DNA of 64,000 nt from NCBI GenBank assembly GCA_023512835.1, contig CM042090.1, positions 56,407,865 through 56,471,864 of the forward strand. The letters are read 5' to 3'. Both the position numbers and the translations under genes were made by a program. Of the stretch, positions 34,351-44,279 are shown piece after piece. The notes under the pieces were generated by a model. The model did no database searches. It was not told the DNA's origin and saw nothing but the letters and a program-made list of their open reading frames with translations. Within the stretch, counting starts at the first letter, position 1. Every line of letters begins with the position of its first letter. This DNA comes from Taxillus chinensis. Taxonomy: Eukaryota; Streptophyta; Magnoliopsida; Santalales; Loranthaceae.

Positions 34351-37300
34351 AGGGGAGCAGGAGGCATGGCATCCAACATAAGGAGTGATGCTAGCTTCCG
34401 TACACCAGCTGAGAGGCCAGCTTGTCAGTGGCAGGCCAGCCAGGCAAGATCCAGCCAGACCCGACCTCAGGGGAGGCCAGAGCGACAGCAGACTGAAGCT
34501 GGAGGCAGTCTTGGCGGGAAGCGGCCAGTGAGTGAGCTGACCAGTGGCACAGGCCAAGGGAGGGTGTTTGCACTGGAGGCGACGTACCAGGAGGAGGCTG
34601 AGTTACCACCCCCACCGGCTGAGGGTGGAGCAGGACCATCAGTGGTTAGAGGTACCCTTTTGATCTCCTATACATTAGCTTTTGTACTTTTCAATACGGG
34701 TGCATCGTGTTCTTTTGTTGCTGAGCTTGTGATAGATAGCTTGGGGTTAGCTTGTGTGGAGGAAGCGAAGCCCCTAGTTGTTGAGTCTCCATTGGGGGGT
34801 ATGATTGAGGTGCGGCGTATTTGCCGTGACTGTGTGTTAACCATAGGAAGTGTGGAGCTGAGCTTCGACCTGCATGTATTACCCTTGCGTGTTTTTGACC
34901 TGATCTTGGGTATGGATTGGATTATGGCTTTCCAGGCCAAGATAGACTATTATCGGCAGCGTGTATCCTTCGTTACACCTGCAGGGATCTCTTGCACCCT
35001 TCAGGGGGAGTGAGACTGTGAGGCGAGTCGGGCGGGGCCAGTGTTGGACCAGTGGGGTGCCATTACCCATAGGTTGGCAGCCCTGACCTTTGCTGAGGAA
35101 GGGAAAGTGGAAAAGAGAGTCTGGCCAGCAGTTGTTGACCAATTTCAGGATGTCTTCCCTGACCAGTTGAGGAGTTTACCTCCTAAGAGGAGTGTAGAGT
35201 TCACCATTGAGTTGGTACCGGGGACTGGTCCAATCTCCCTAGTAGCATATCGTATGGGGCCAGCCGAGCTGAGGGAGCTTCAGCGACAGATAGAGGAGTT
35301 GGTGGACCAGGGGTATATCAGACCAAGTACCTCACCTTGGGGTGCTCCGGTGCTCTTTGCAAAGAAGGCAGATGGCACGCTACGCCTTTGCATCGACTAT
35401 AGGAAGCAAAACTCTGTGACTGTAAAGAACAAGTATCCTTTGCCTCGGATAGATGACCTGTTTGACCAGTTGAGTGGAGCCCGGTGGTTTTCCAAGATAG
35501 ATCTGCGGTCAGGGTATCACCAGTTAAGGGTTAGAGAAGAGGACATCCCTAAGACTGCTTTTCGGTGCAGGTATGGGCACTATGAGTGGATAGTGATGCC
35601 TTTTGGGCTCACTAATGCGCCAGCTATGTTCATGCATTTGATGAACCAGGTCTTTGCTGCATACTTGGATTCGTTCGTAGTGGTGTTTATTGACGATATC
35701 TTGGTATATTCCAAGACCGAAAGGGAACATGTGGAACACCTGGCCATAGTGTTGCAAACCTTGAAGGATCAGCGGTTATTTGCTAAGTTTAGCAAATGCA
35801 AGTTTTGGATGTAGCAGGTCCATTTTCTTGGCCATGTGGTGTCTGCTGAGGGAGTTAGGGTGGACCCAGCCAAGATTGAGGCTGTGGCATCGTGGGAAAG
35901 GCCAACGAATGTTGTCGAGATTTGTAGTTTTCTTGGCTTGGCAGGTTATTACCGTCGTTTTGTAGAGGGATTCTCCCGTTTGGCAGCTCCTATGATGGCA
36001 TTGACTCGAAGGGAGTGAAGTTTGAGTGGACCGACAAGTGTCGACAGGGCGTTTGAGACTCTCAAAACCCGTTTGACCCTTTGCACCGGTGTTGAGGTTA
36101 CCTCGGGAGGATATCCCATATGAGGTATATTGTGATGCATCCAGGGTTGGTTTGGGGTGTGTACTTATGCGGGGAGCACAGTGTTGTAGCTTATGGGTCA
36201 AGGCAATTGAAGCCTCATGAGCAGAATTACCCTACCCATGATCTTGAGCTGGCGGCTGTCATCTTTGCCTTGAAGAGTTGGCAACATTACCTTTTGGGGG
36301 AGAAGTTCGTAGTGTTTTCTGATCACAAGAGCCTTTAGTACATCTTTACTCAGAAGGACTTGAATTTGAGGCAGAGGAGATGGGTGGAGTATTTACAGAC
36401 CTTTGACTTTACTCTTGCCTATACCCCGGGCAAGGGTAATGTTGTGGCTGACGCGTTGAGCGAGAAAAGGGAAAGGTTGTGGTGGCCGTGAGAGAGTGGA
36501 AGCTGATGGAGCAGTTGGCAATGTTGCAGCTGCAGCCTATTGTTCGTGATGGTGGGACAGTCCTGAGTCCTTTGGTGGTTGTGCCTGAGTTGTACCAGCG
36601 CGTCCGAGAGGGGCAGTTGGGTGACATTGCGTGTGAGGTTCTCCGTGCCCGTATTGAGGCAGGTAAGCTATCTGAGGACTGGATAGAGGGTCCTGATCAT
36701 GAGTTGTCTTTTCGGGGGCGGCTAGTAGTGGCTGCATCTCTTCGAGATAAGGTGATGAGGGAGTTTCATCAGTCTAGAGTGGCTGTGCATCCAAGGGGTA
36801 CGAAGATGTACCATGCGCTTCGGGGACATTTTTGGTGGCCTGGGATGAAACGCGATGTGGCTGCCTTTGTTTCACGGTGCCTCACGTGTCAGCAAGTGAA
36901 GGCTGAGCATCAGTGGCCGGCGGGCATGTTACAGCCATTGCCCATAGCGGAGTGAAAGTGGGACCACATAGCGATGGATTTTGTGATGGGTCTTCCACCC
37001 ACCACAGGGAGGAAAGATATGATTTGGGTGATTGTGGATCGACTCACAAAGTCGGCCCATTTCCTGGCTGTTCACGAGCGGGACTCTATTGGGACCTTGA
37101 GTCATCTATACACGAACGAGATTGTGAGACTGCATGGCATACCATCATCGATTATCTCTGACCGGGATTCGAGGTTCACTTCCCATTTTTGGGTAGGTTT
37201 ACAAGAGGCTATGAGGACCAAACTTCACTTAAGTACAGCCTTTCACCCTGAGACTGACGGCCAGACAGAGAGGACGAATCAGACTTTGGAGGACATGTTA

Positions 37301-38012
37301 CGGGCCTGTGTGTTCGTGGGCAACTCACCTTCCTTTGGTGGAGTTTGCCTACAACAACAGTTATCAGGTATCCATTGGGATGGCTCCTTTTGAGGCGTTG
37401 TATGGGCGGCCGTGTCGATCACCTTTGTGTTGGACCAAAGTGGGGGAGACAGCTCTCTTGGGACCACAGTTGGTTCAAGAGGCTACCAAGAAAGTCAAGT
37501 TGATTCGTCAGCGGTTGTTATCCGCTCAGAGTCGGCAGAAATCCTATGCAGATCAACGGCGGCGACCTTTAGAGTTTTCTGTGGGAGATCATGTGTTTCT
37601 CCGTGTCTCTCCACGACGTGGACATCGGCGCTTTGGGCGAGGTTCCAAACTCTCTCCCCGGTTCATTGGTCCTTTTGAAGTTATAGCTCGTGTGGGGCCT
37701 GTAGCTTACTGGTTAGCATTGCCACCGCGATTGAGTCGGGTGCACAATGTGTTCCATGTGTCCCAGTTGAGAAAGTATCATCCCGACCCCACCCATGTGA
37801 TTGATTGGGGGACATTGGACATTGAGGATGACATGTCCGTTGTTGAGGCTCCTATCCGTATCCTAGATCGGCGGGAGAAGCTTTTGCGTGGTCGTGCTAT
37901 TCCTTTGGTTCGCGTCTTGTGGCGACACCGTGGCATTGAGGAGGAGACTTGGGAACGGGAGTCTTTGATGCATGAGCAACACCCAGAGTTGTTCGAGGAC
38001 GAACACTCTTAA
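34351..38012 (+). pseudogene. GYP-A pol: protease, RT, RNase H, integrase, chromodomain-like end
   Basis: Protease (about 34560-35010): FNTGASCSFVAELVIDSLGL has Asn for the catalytic Asp. RT (35041-35814): [54 protein letters not shown] and [10 protein letters not shown] (FIDD at 35686-35697); a TAG after CKFWM at 35812 and a frameshift near 36015 follow. RNase H (36120-36480): [27 protein letters not shown]-stop, GNVVADALS. Integrase (about 36480-37400): [38 protein letters not shown] and [15 protein letters not shown], with a stop at 36953 and a frameshift near 37310. The open end (37308-38012) has [37 protein letters not shown] and ends LFEDEHS. GYP-A is therefore a close but dead relative of GYP-G. 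Confidence 0.92.
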
Positions 38013-38305
38013 GGGTGGAGGGGTGGCTATTGGCTGGTGTATTTGTATTTCCTTTCAACTTTTGACTTTTATTTGTATTGAATGTGTTAATGAAATGTGC
38101 TTGTGATGGCTACTTTTGACATGTGGATGTGTTTCCATGGATTGTGATGCACGTGGTTGTGGACTGTGGTGACACTCTGTGTTATGTGCTATTGTGTATG
38201 TGTATAATGTGCGGTGTATGACCCATTTGGGTGTTATGACTTCCTGTGTGGTTTTCCTTGCATGTTGTTTCTTTTCGAGGACGAAAAGTCTTAAGGGGGA
38301 GAGGA
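38013..38305 (+). other. GYP-A 3' untranslated part, palindrome and polypurine tract
   Basis: This 293-bp stretch aligns with 12318-12621 of GYP-B almost throughout, including the CTTTTCG/CGAAAAG palindrome (38271-38288) and purine run ending AAGGGGGAGAGGA (38305). The two elements thus share this end although their LTR starts differ. Confidence 0.8.
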
Positions 38306-38846
38306 TGTAATGACCCGCATTTTTGGGATGTGAGGAGTTAGCCACAGTTTTGCCGTTTTGGGTGGAAATTGTTGGGTTTTAGGGAGTTTTCTTTCCACAC
38401 ACTTTGGCTTAATCATCTTGTATGTTGATAAGCAAGCAAGAGGCAAAGTTTGAGCCCAATTGGGAGTGCACATGAGAATGTTTTTCACGTGCAAGGAGAT
38501 TTTTGCATGGGAGCCTTCCTGATGTTGTTCCAAGGCTTTTGGTGAAATTCTAGAGCATTTGGAGGTGCCCGTGAGAATGCACGTGAGAATGCTTTCTCAC
38601 GTGCAGCCCCCATTACCTTTGTTTTGTTGTTCTTATCCTCTTTTGCTAAAGGACCATGGTGAAATTATGAGTGCTTTGTTCTATGTGGTTGCAAAAAAGG
38701 TTATAGTCTGTCATCAAAACTACGTCGTTTTGATGTTGGGATTCATTTAATCAAAACTACGTCGTTTTGGGGTTTGAGTTGTCTATATAAAGAGGTGAAG
38801 ACTCCTTGTTTTAGGTTTAGGGTTCTCTTGGGCTGCTGCGGCCGTC

Positions 38847-38881
<35 letters not shown>

Positions 38882-39420
38882 AGAGAGAGGGAAGGAAGGG
38901 GAGTTGCTTGGTTCTTTGCCAGGAGCGTCTTTGCGTGGGGAGGACGGCGTCACGCGCGAGAGCAAGGAGGATCTTCTTTAAGGTAGGGGTTCAGTTTCTT
39001 CCCTGTCTGTTCTAGGGTTTAGGCCCCATGGATATTTTGTAAAGTTTTTCACTGTTATTTCTATAATACCTATATGTAAATTCATATGGGTATGATCTCC
39101 TATATGAATGTTGGCCTTCAATGGCGTTTTTGGTGTGTTTCGGTGTTAGTGTGATGCATGTAAAGTGTTCGATAAAATGCCTGTGTGACATGCCTATTAA
39201 ATGTTTGACAAAATACCTGTGTGTATATGCTCATTACATGTTTGAGAAAATGCCAGGTGCGGGCCGGGTTCATGAGCCTGTGAACGTATGCACGCTACAT
39301 GTTTGATACTGTGTCTATGAAGTTATGCACACCAAGTGTTTGATTTTATACCTGTGAGGCTATACATGCTAAGTGTTTAATGTTATGTCTGTGTGACTAT
39401 GTGTGGCTATGTGTGCCGTG

Positions 39421-39493
39421 TTTTGTGAAACCCGGTAGCTGTGGAAGCTCGGGCCTATTTTATAGAACCCAGTGGCTGTGGAAGCCTAGGATT
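39421..39493 (+). repeat. 36-bp minisatellite remnant in the GYP-A 3' LTR, two units
   Basis: Only two units remain compared with five in the 5' LTR; the lost units correspond to the middle of the 5' array, suggesting unequal exchange or slippage. Confidence 0.8.
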
Positions 39494-39703
39494 GTAAATG
39501 TTACCCTGTGTGGCTGTGAACATGATAGCATGTGTGATTGTGGCAAAGGTTGTACATGTGACTTGTGTGTTGATCCTTGACTGGATTATAAACTGCTTGT
39601 ACCTTGTTGTCACTACACTACACCTGTGCACGTCCACATGTAGATGATAGGAGCATGGGATGGGTTGGGGAGATATGATCCCTACTGAGCTGTGGTTGCT
39701 CAC

Positions 39704-40279
39704 TGTAAGGACCCGTACCTTGAGTTAGTCACAGTTAGTCACAGTTTTGCCTTCCGAGTAGAGTTTTTCTAGATTTTGACCTAGTGAATGGGCTCAAATG
39801 AATTCACGTGCAAAAGGAAAGATGCTTAGAATGATGTCCTCTATCTACCACAGAAGTTTCAGGCCAAACGGACGTGTATGTGAGGTGCACGTGATATGGG
39901 TCCAATTCACGTGCAAGTGTGGTTGTCTTCTAAATGATGCAAGGAGGCTAGGGGTGAAGTTTGAGAGCATTTGGAGTCCATTTGGAGTTGCACGTGAATT
40001 GGGAATTCACGTGCAAATTGGCGTGCAGCCATATTTTTGCATGGTTCCCTTGGTTTTGACATTCTAATGATCTTTCTCCAAAGGACCATGTTGAAATTCC
40101 AGTATTTTGGCCTTATATGGGTGCGGAAAGGTGCTAACTTGTGTGATCAAAACTACGTCGTTTTGATCCTGGGTTTACTTAATCAAAACTACGTCGTTTT
40201 GATGTGGGTAGTGTCTATATAAGGAGGGCTTGAGTTTGAGTTTAGGGTTCTTGTGTTCTTCCTTGCTGCGCTTTGCTGC

Positions 40280-40317
<38 letters not shown>

Positions 40318-41679
40318 CTCCGGGCTGTTGCCGTGGTGGTTCGCGTCGTGGGGAGCGGTCTAGCGTGGAGGTTAGGACAAAAGCCTGAGGTAGGGATTCA
40401 TGTCCTTCCAAACTCTCCTCTGTTTTAGGATATTCACCTATATATATATATGTAAATCCATATAGGTGTGATCTCCTATATGGATGTTGGCCTTCGGTGG
40501 CATGTTCCGTTGATTTGATGTTGAATTTGGCCTGAGGATTTTCTGGTTTGTTTATGCACACTATGTGTTTGATGAAATGTCTAAGAGGTCTGCACACTAT
40601 GTGTTTGATAAAATGTCTGTGAGGCCTGCATGCCATGTATTCAATATAATGCCTGTGAGACCTTGTATATGAGTGCTTGATGATATACCTGTGTGACTGG
40701 TGTGTACCGTGTTTGATTTGTATTTGATTTTTAGCCTATGAGGCTGATGTGTGTGACTGGTATCTGACCATGTTGGTCCTTCTGAGATAAAGTGTAAATC
40801 TTTGTCTTGAGTTTACATGTTGAGATGTAATGCTATCTTGTTCTGTTGATCTGTTTGAGACTAGCGAGATATGGGCCAGGCACAATAGTTGGACCCCTTT
40901 GAGATTTGGCCAGGACATGGTCCTGAGTCTCGGTGTAGCACTCACGACGGTGGGCTAAGTCTACACCCATTCCTGAGGGTAGATATGGCGCCCGAGGAGG
41001 TGGTTGACCATATCCGACTCGGGTGGAAAATGTTGCATTGGTGTCCATGCAACATTCGCTGAATGTGGTATGTCATGTCGCCGTGGTGGCGGGGTGTCCT
41101 CTGCCCTTCGGTGCGGGTTCGGGTAAAGAGTGTTTCCTGGGTGATGTTTGCTGCGTTAGCCTTAGGCACAACACGAGCACAAGCATACACATATCATGCA
41201 TGTTGTACGACGGGACGGGTCCGGGGAGACGGGATCCCTACTGCGAGCCGTGGTTTGCTCACCCCTCCTATAAACCGTTCTTTTGCGGGGTTTAGCGAGG
41301 CGGTAGGTGAAGGCCGAGGAGCTAGGCCCCCGAGGCTGAAAGCTTTATATTATTTCCTTTGTTGTACTCTGGTTTTATGTGTTTGGATTTTGGTTTGGTT
41401 TTATTGATGGCTTCATAGGGGTTTTTCCCCGACTGGGTTGTAATGAACATTTAGTCTTTGAAATGAAATAAAATGAGATGTTGTTATTCAATTTGTGTTT
41501 GTGTGCATGGTTTGGGAACAGGAGCATGCCCCTTGGCATGTTAGCCTGATTGTGCAGGTTTGGGACAGCACCCGTGCTAGAAGTCCTTTTAAGGTGCTTG
41601 CACCAACCCCTTGTCCCTTCGGGTGCGGGCATGGGCAGTCACTACTCATTTCCAAGTGGAAGGAAATTGGGGCGTGACA
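39704..41679 (+). mobile_element. Solo LTR, apparent mosaic of families B and G, inside the GYP-A 3' LTR
   Basis: 1976 bp, TGTAAGGACCCGTACC ... TTGGGGCGTGACA, with duplication CTCAC (39699-39703 and 41680-41684). The left third matches family B (including CACGTG boxes and a duplicated TTAGTCACAG near 39730); palindromes are at 40146 and 40182, TATA box 40216-40222, (GA)n 40281-40314. The right two thirds match family G (for example ATATGGGCCAGGCAC near 40868 and the end), without the 36-bp minisatellite. Confidence 0.88.
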
Positions 41680-42034
41680 CTCACCCCTCCTTCTATGATG
41701 TGTTTTCTTTCAGGAACCTACAGGTGCTAGGTGGGACCTCAAGGTGGAAGACCTTATTTGTTTTATTGTTTTATGACATTTTGTGGAAATGAGTGTAACC
41801 CAGTTGGGAGAGTTTGTGAGGGATTTGAATGTAATAAGGGCAGGTGTAAACATTTATTGTGGTTTGAAACTAATAAAGACATGTGATTTCTATTTTTGTG
41901 AATAACTGTTGTGAATGTGTACGTTGTCCTGTGTGGACATTTGATCTTGTACATCCACCCCTTGCCCACCGGGTGGGTAAAGGGGAGTCACGAACCGGTT
42001 TTCTCGGGTTGAAAATTTGGGGCGTGACATATGC

Positions 42035-43228
42035 ATTTTATCAGAACTTCATAGTTTATCAAATGGACGTCAAGAGCGCATTTCTGAATGGAGATCTTCA
42101 AGCGGAGGTTTATGTAGAACAACCTTCAGGATTCATTGAACCCAAGGCCGGACATCTAGTTTACAAACTACGGAAAGCCTTGTACGGACTGAAGCAAGCT
42201 CCCCGAGCCTGGTACGACACACTCTCAGAGTTTTTACTTGCTCACAACTTTCAAAAAGGGAAGATTGACACCACGTTGTTCTTTTGAAAAGAGAAAGAAC
42301 ATTCTCTAATTGTACGGATATATGTGGATGATATCATCTTCGGATCATCAAATCCGAAGCTTTGTGAGGAGTTTGCTAAGTTGATGACTGGCAAGTTCGA
42401 AATGAGTATGATGGGAGAACTGTCCTACTTCCTTGGAATAGAAGTTAAACAATTGAAGGAAGGAATCTTCATTAACCAAGCTAAGTATACACGTGACTTA
42501 ATCAAGAAGTTTGGTATGGAAGGCTCATCTCCCGTCAAATCCTATGCCAGTCGGTGCCAAGTTAGACCTGATGTGGAAGGCAAATCGGTAAATGTGACCG
42601 AGTACGAGGGATGATAAGATCCTTGTCTGATCTTACAAGGCAAGTCGCCCTGGACATTATGTTTGCAACTCGCATCTCAGCTAAGATATCAGGCGAATCC
42701 CAAAGAGTCGCATATGCTTCACGTCAAACGGATATTAAGGTATCTCAAAGGGACCGTGAATTTGGGACTCTGGTATCCAAAGGAGTCCAACTTCACCTTA
42801 TCCGGATATTCTGATGCTGACTTCGCCGGGTGTCACATTGACAAAAAGAGCACTAGTGGTACATGTTAGTTTCTTGGAAATAGACTGATTTCTTGGTTCA
42901 GTGAGAAGCAGAATTCTGTATCAACCTCCACTGCTGAAGTTGAATATATAGCTGCTGGGAGTTACTGCGCGCAGCTTCTCTGGATGCAAAGTCAACTTAC
43001 TGACTATGGTTTCAACATGATGTCTATTCCACTCTACTGCGACAACACAAGTGCCATTGCTATCAACAACAATCCTGTCATTCATCCAAAGACTAAGCAC
43101 ATCGAGGTAAGGTATCACTTCATTCGCGACCATGTTCTCAAAAAGCACATATCTCTAGAACATGTTGCTACTAAAGATCAACTGGCAGACATACTTATAA
43201 AACCCCTACCTGATGCAAGATTCTCCTG
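42035..43228 (+). pseudogene. COP-C pol, second part: RT and RNase H
   Basis: RT resumes [33 protein letters not shown] and, after a stop near 42287, YVDDIIFGSSNP with an intact YVDD box (42320-42331). It continues SYFLGIEVKQLKEGIFINQA. A frameshift near 42545-42660 disturbs the thumb. RNase H has YSDADFAGCHIDKKSTSGTC, a stop, STAEVEYIAAG, YCDNTSAIAI, HIEVRYHFIRD and ADILIKPLPDARF, ending at 43228. It is the continuation of the frame cut at 19423. Confidence 0.9.
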
Positions 43229-43437
43229 AACTACTCCTTAAATTAGGTATGCTTGACTTTTCGTATAGCTTCGATTTAGTTTATCCAATAGTATTGTTTC
43301 TCGACATGCATTATATTTCCTTTTGATAGTAAATGACATATACTAAACTTAATGCTGATCATTCTTACTTGATTAACTTGCATCATGCTTCCGATTTTAA
43401 TCTCATATTTCATTATGGGAGGATGCTTGTGTTTCTA
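43229..43437 (+). other. COP-C tail and deletion junction
   Basis: This is non-coding sequence downstream of RNase H. Neither a polypurine tract followed by TGTTGG nor an LTR is present. By about 43438 the minus strand reads COP-D gag (ELLQALLSRN), so the junction lies in this interval. Confidence 0.6.
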
Positions 43438-44193
43438 GATAACAAAGCCTGTAACAACTCATCTCCTCTATCAGTATCATCTCCACTGGTAGATGCCTCT
43501 TCTTGGATAAGTTTAGCTTTTCTGTTTTTTGGCATGAAAAGCTATCTCTCTGGCTCCTCTTTCTTCTTCTTAGAAGATTCACCGTAGCCCGCTATCCTCA
43601 TATCATATGCAACTAATGTGCTTCTCAATCCATCCAATGTCATGGTCTCATCTTGTCCACTTTCTTCTATAGCTGACACCTTGGGATTGTACACAACCGG
43701 TAATGATCTCAATATTTTCCTTACAATTTCGAGTCACTAATCTCATAACCATGCTCTCTACACGATTGATTATGTCATACACTCTATTAAAGAAGTCTTC
43801 CAGTTGATCATTTTCAGTCATCCTCAAAGCTTCATATTGAGCTTTGTATACTTGTAACTTAGCCTCTCTAACCTTAGTGTCACCTTCATAAACACTCTTC
43901 AGTTGGTTCCACATATCAAAAGCTATGTCACACTGTAACACCCTTGAATATTCATTTTCAGATAAGGCAGTCACAATAAAGTGTTGTGCCTTAGTATCAG
44001 CCTCATAACTTCTTCGATCAGCATCATTCCAGATATTAAGGCTCTTTTGACAAGTATACTTGGTGGTTATTGCTTGAGAAACAAAAATACCTTGACCAGC
44101 AAGATATTTTAACATCCTACCTTTCTATCTCTGATAGTTTGTACCATCAAAACTCGGTACATCTATTCTCATACTCATACCAGCAAAATCCAT
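43438..44193 (-). pseudogene. COP-D gag
   Basis: On the minus strand ATG at 44193 starts MDFAGMSMRIDVPSFDGTNY, with one in-frame TAG after YQR. The frame then runs to about 43735: LKYLAGQGIFVSQAI, WNDADRRSYEADTKAQHFIV, FDMWNQLKSVYEGDTKVREA, LEDFFNRVYDIINRVESMV. After a frameshift near 43735, SAIEESGQDETMTLDGLRS and GESSKKKKEEPER are readable. This is a copia-type UBN2/gag domain. It lies about 70 bases from the primer binding site, as expected. The zinc knuckle and everything after it is lost at the 43.4-kb junction. Confidence 0.82.
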
Positions 44194-44263
44194 TATACAG
44201 GAATAAAAACAAACACCCCTTGTGCAGATCTAAACCAGGTTGTTAAGCCTATCAAGTTTAACC

Positions 44264-44277
44264 TTGCTCTGATACCA
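44264..44277 (-). other. Primer binding site of COP-D
   Basis: The minus strand reads TGGTATCAGAGCAA, complementary to initiator Met-tRNA, two bases inside the LTR end at 44280. Confidence 0.85.
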
Positions 44278-44279
44278 AT

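Larger units (their letters stand above)
19424..42029 (+). mobile_element. GYP-A: Tekay-like chromovirus (Ty3/gypsy) inserted in COP-C RT, itself hit three times
   Basis: Target duplication TATGC lies at 19419-19423 and 42030-42034. Removing the element and one duplication restores the host RT reading LAYAFYQNF. Parts: 5' LTR 19424-25973 (with a CACTA element), primer binding site 25977, gag 26496-34350 (split by GYP-G), pol 34360-38012, polypurine tract 38292-38305, 3' LTR 38306-42029 (with a solo LTR). The pol order PR-RT-RH-INT and chromodomain-like end, with LTRs of about 1.75-1.85 kb excluding inserts, fit the Tekay/Del clade. Several stops and a mutated protease make it non-autonomous. 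Confidence 0.92.
38306..42029 (+). repeat. 3' LTR of GYP-A, interrupted by a solo LTR
   Basis: LTR parts 38306-39703 and 41685-42029 (about 1.74 kb). ACGT palindromes are at 38713 and 38750, TATA box 38784-38791, (GA)n 38849-38879, two minisatellite units 39421-39493. One CACGTG of the 5' LTR is CACATG here. It ends GGGGCGTGACA at 42029, followed by the duplication TATGC. Confidence 0.9.
3821..43437 (+). mobile_element. COP-C: SIRE-like Ty1/copia element inserted in COP-D, lacking its 3' LTR
   Basis: The 5' LTR runs 3821-15410 (TGTTGGATCAAG ... GGGACCAACA) and is followed by a Met-tRNA primer binding site, gag with a zinc knuckle and a long coiled coil, and protease-integrase-RT-RNase H, split by GYP-A at 19424-42029. 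After the RNase H stop near 43228 the sequence has no 3' LTR and passes into COP-D gag by about 43438; the exact right edge is not visible. The coiled-coil gag and about 1.38-kb LTR (excluding the insert) fit the SIRE/Maximus clade. Its left flank is ACTGT (3816-3820); the matching duplication is lost. Confidence 0.82.

Noticed and set aside
43333..43587. Plus-strand frame starting MTYTKLNADHSY, considered as a possible env-like ORF of a SIRE element
   Set aside because: Its second half is the antisense of COP-D gag and the first half has no transmembrane or envelope features.
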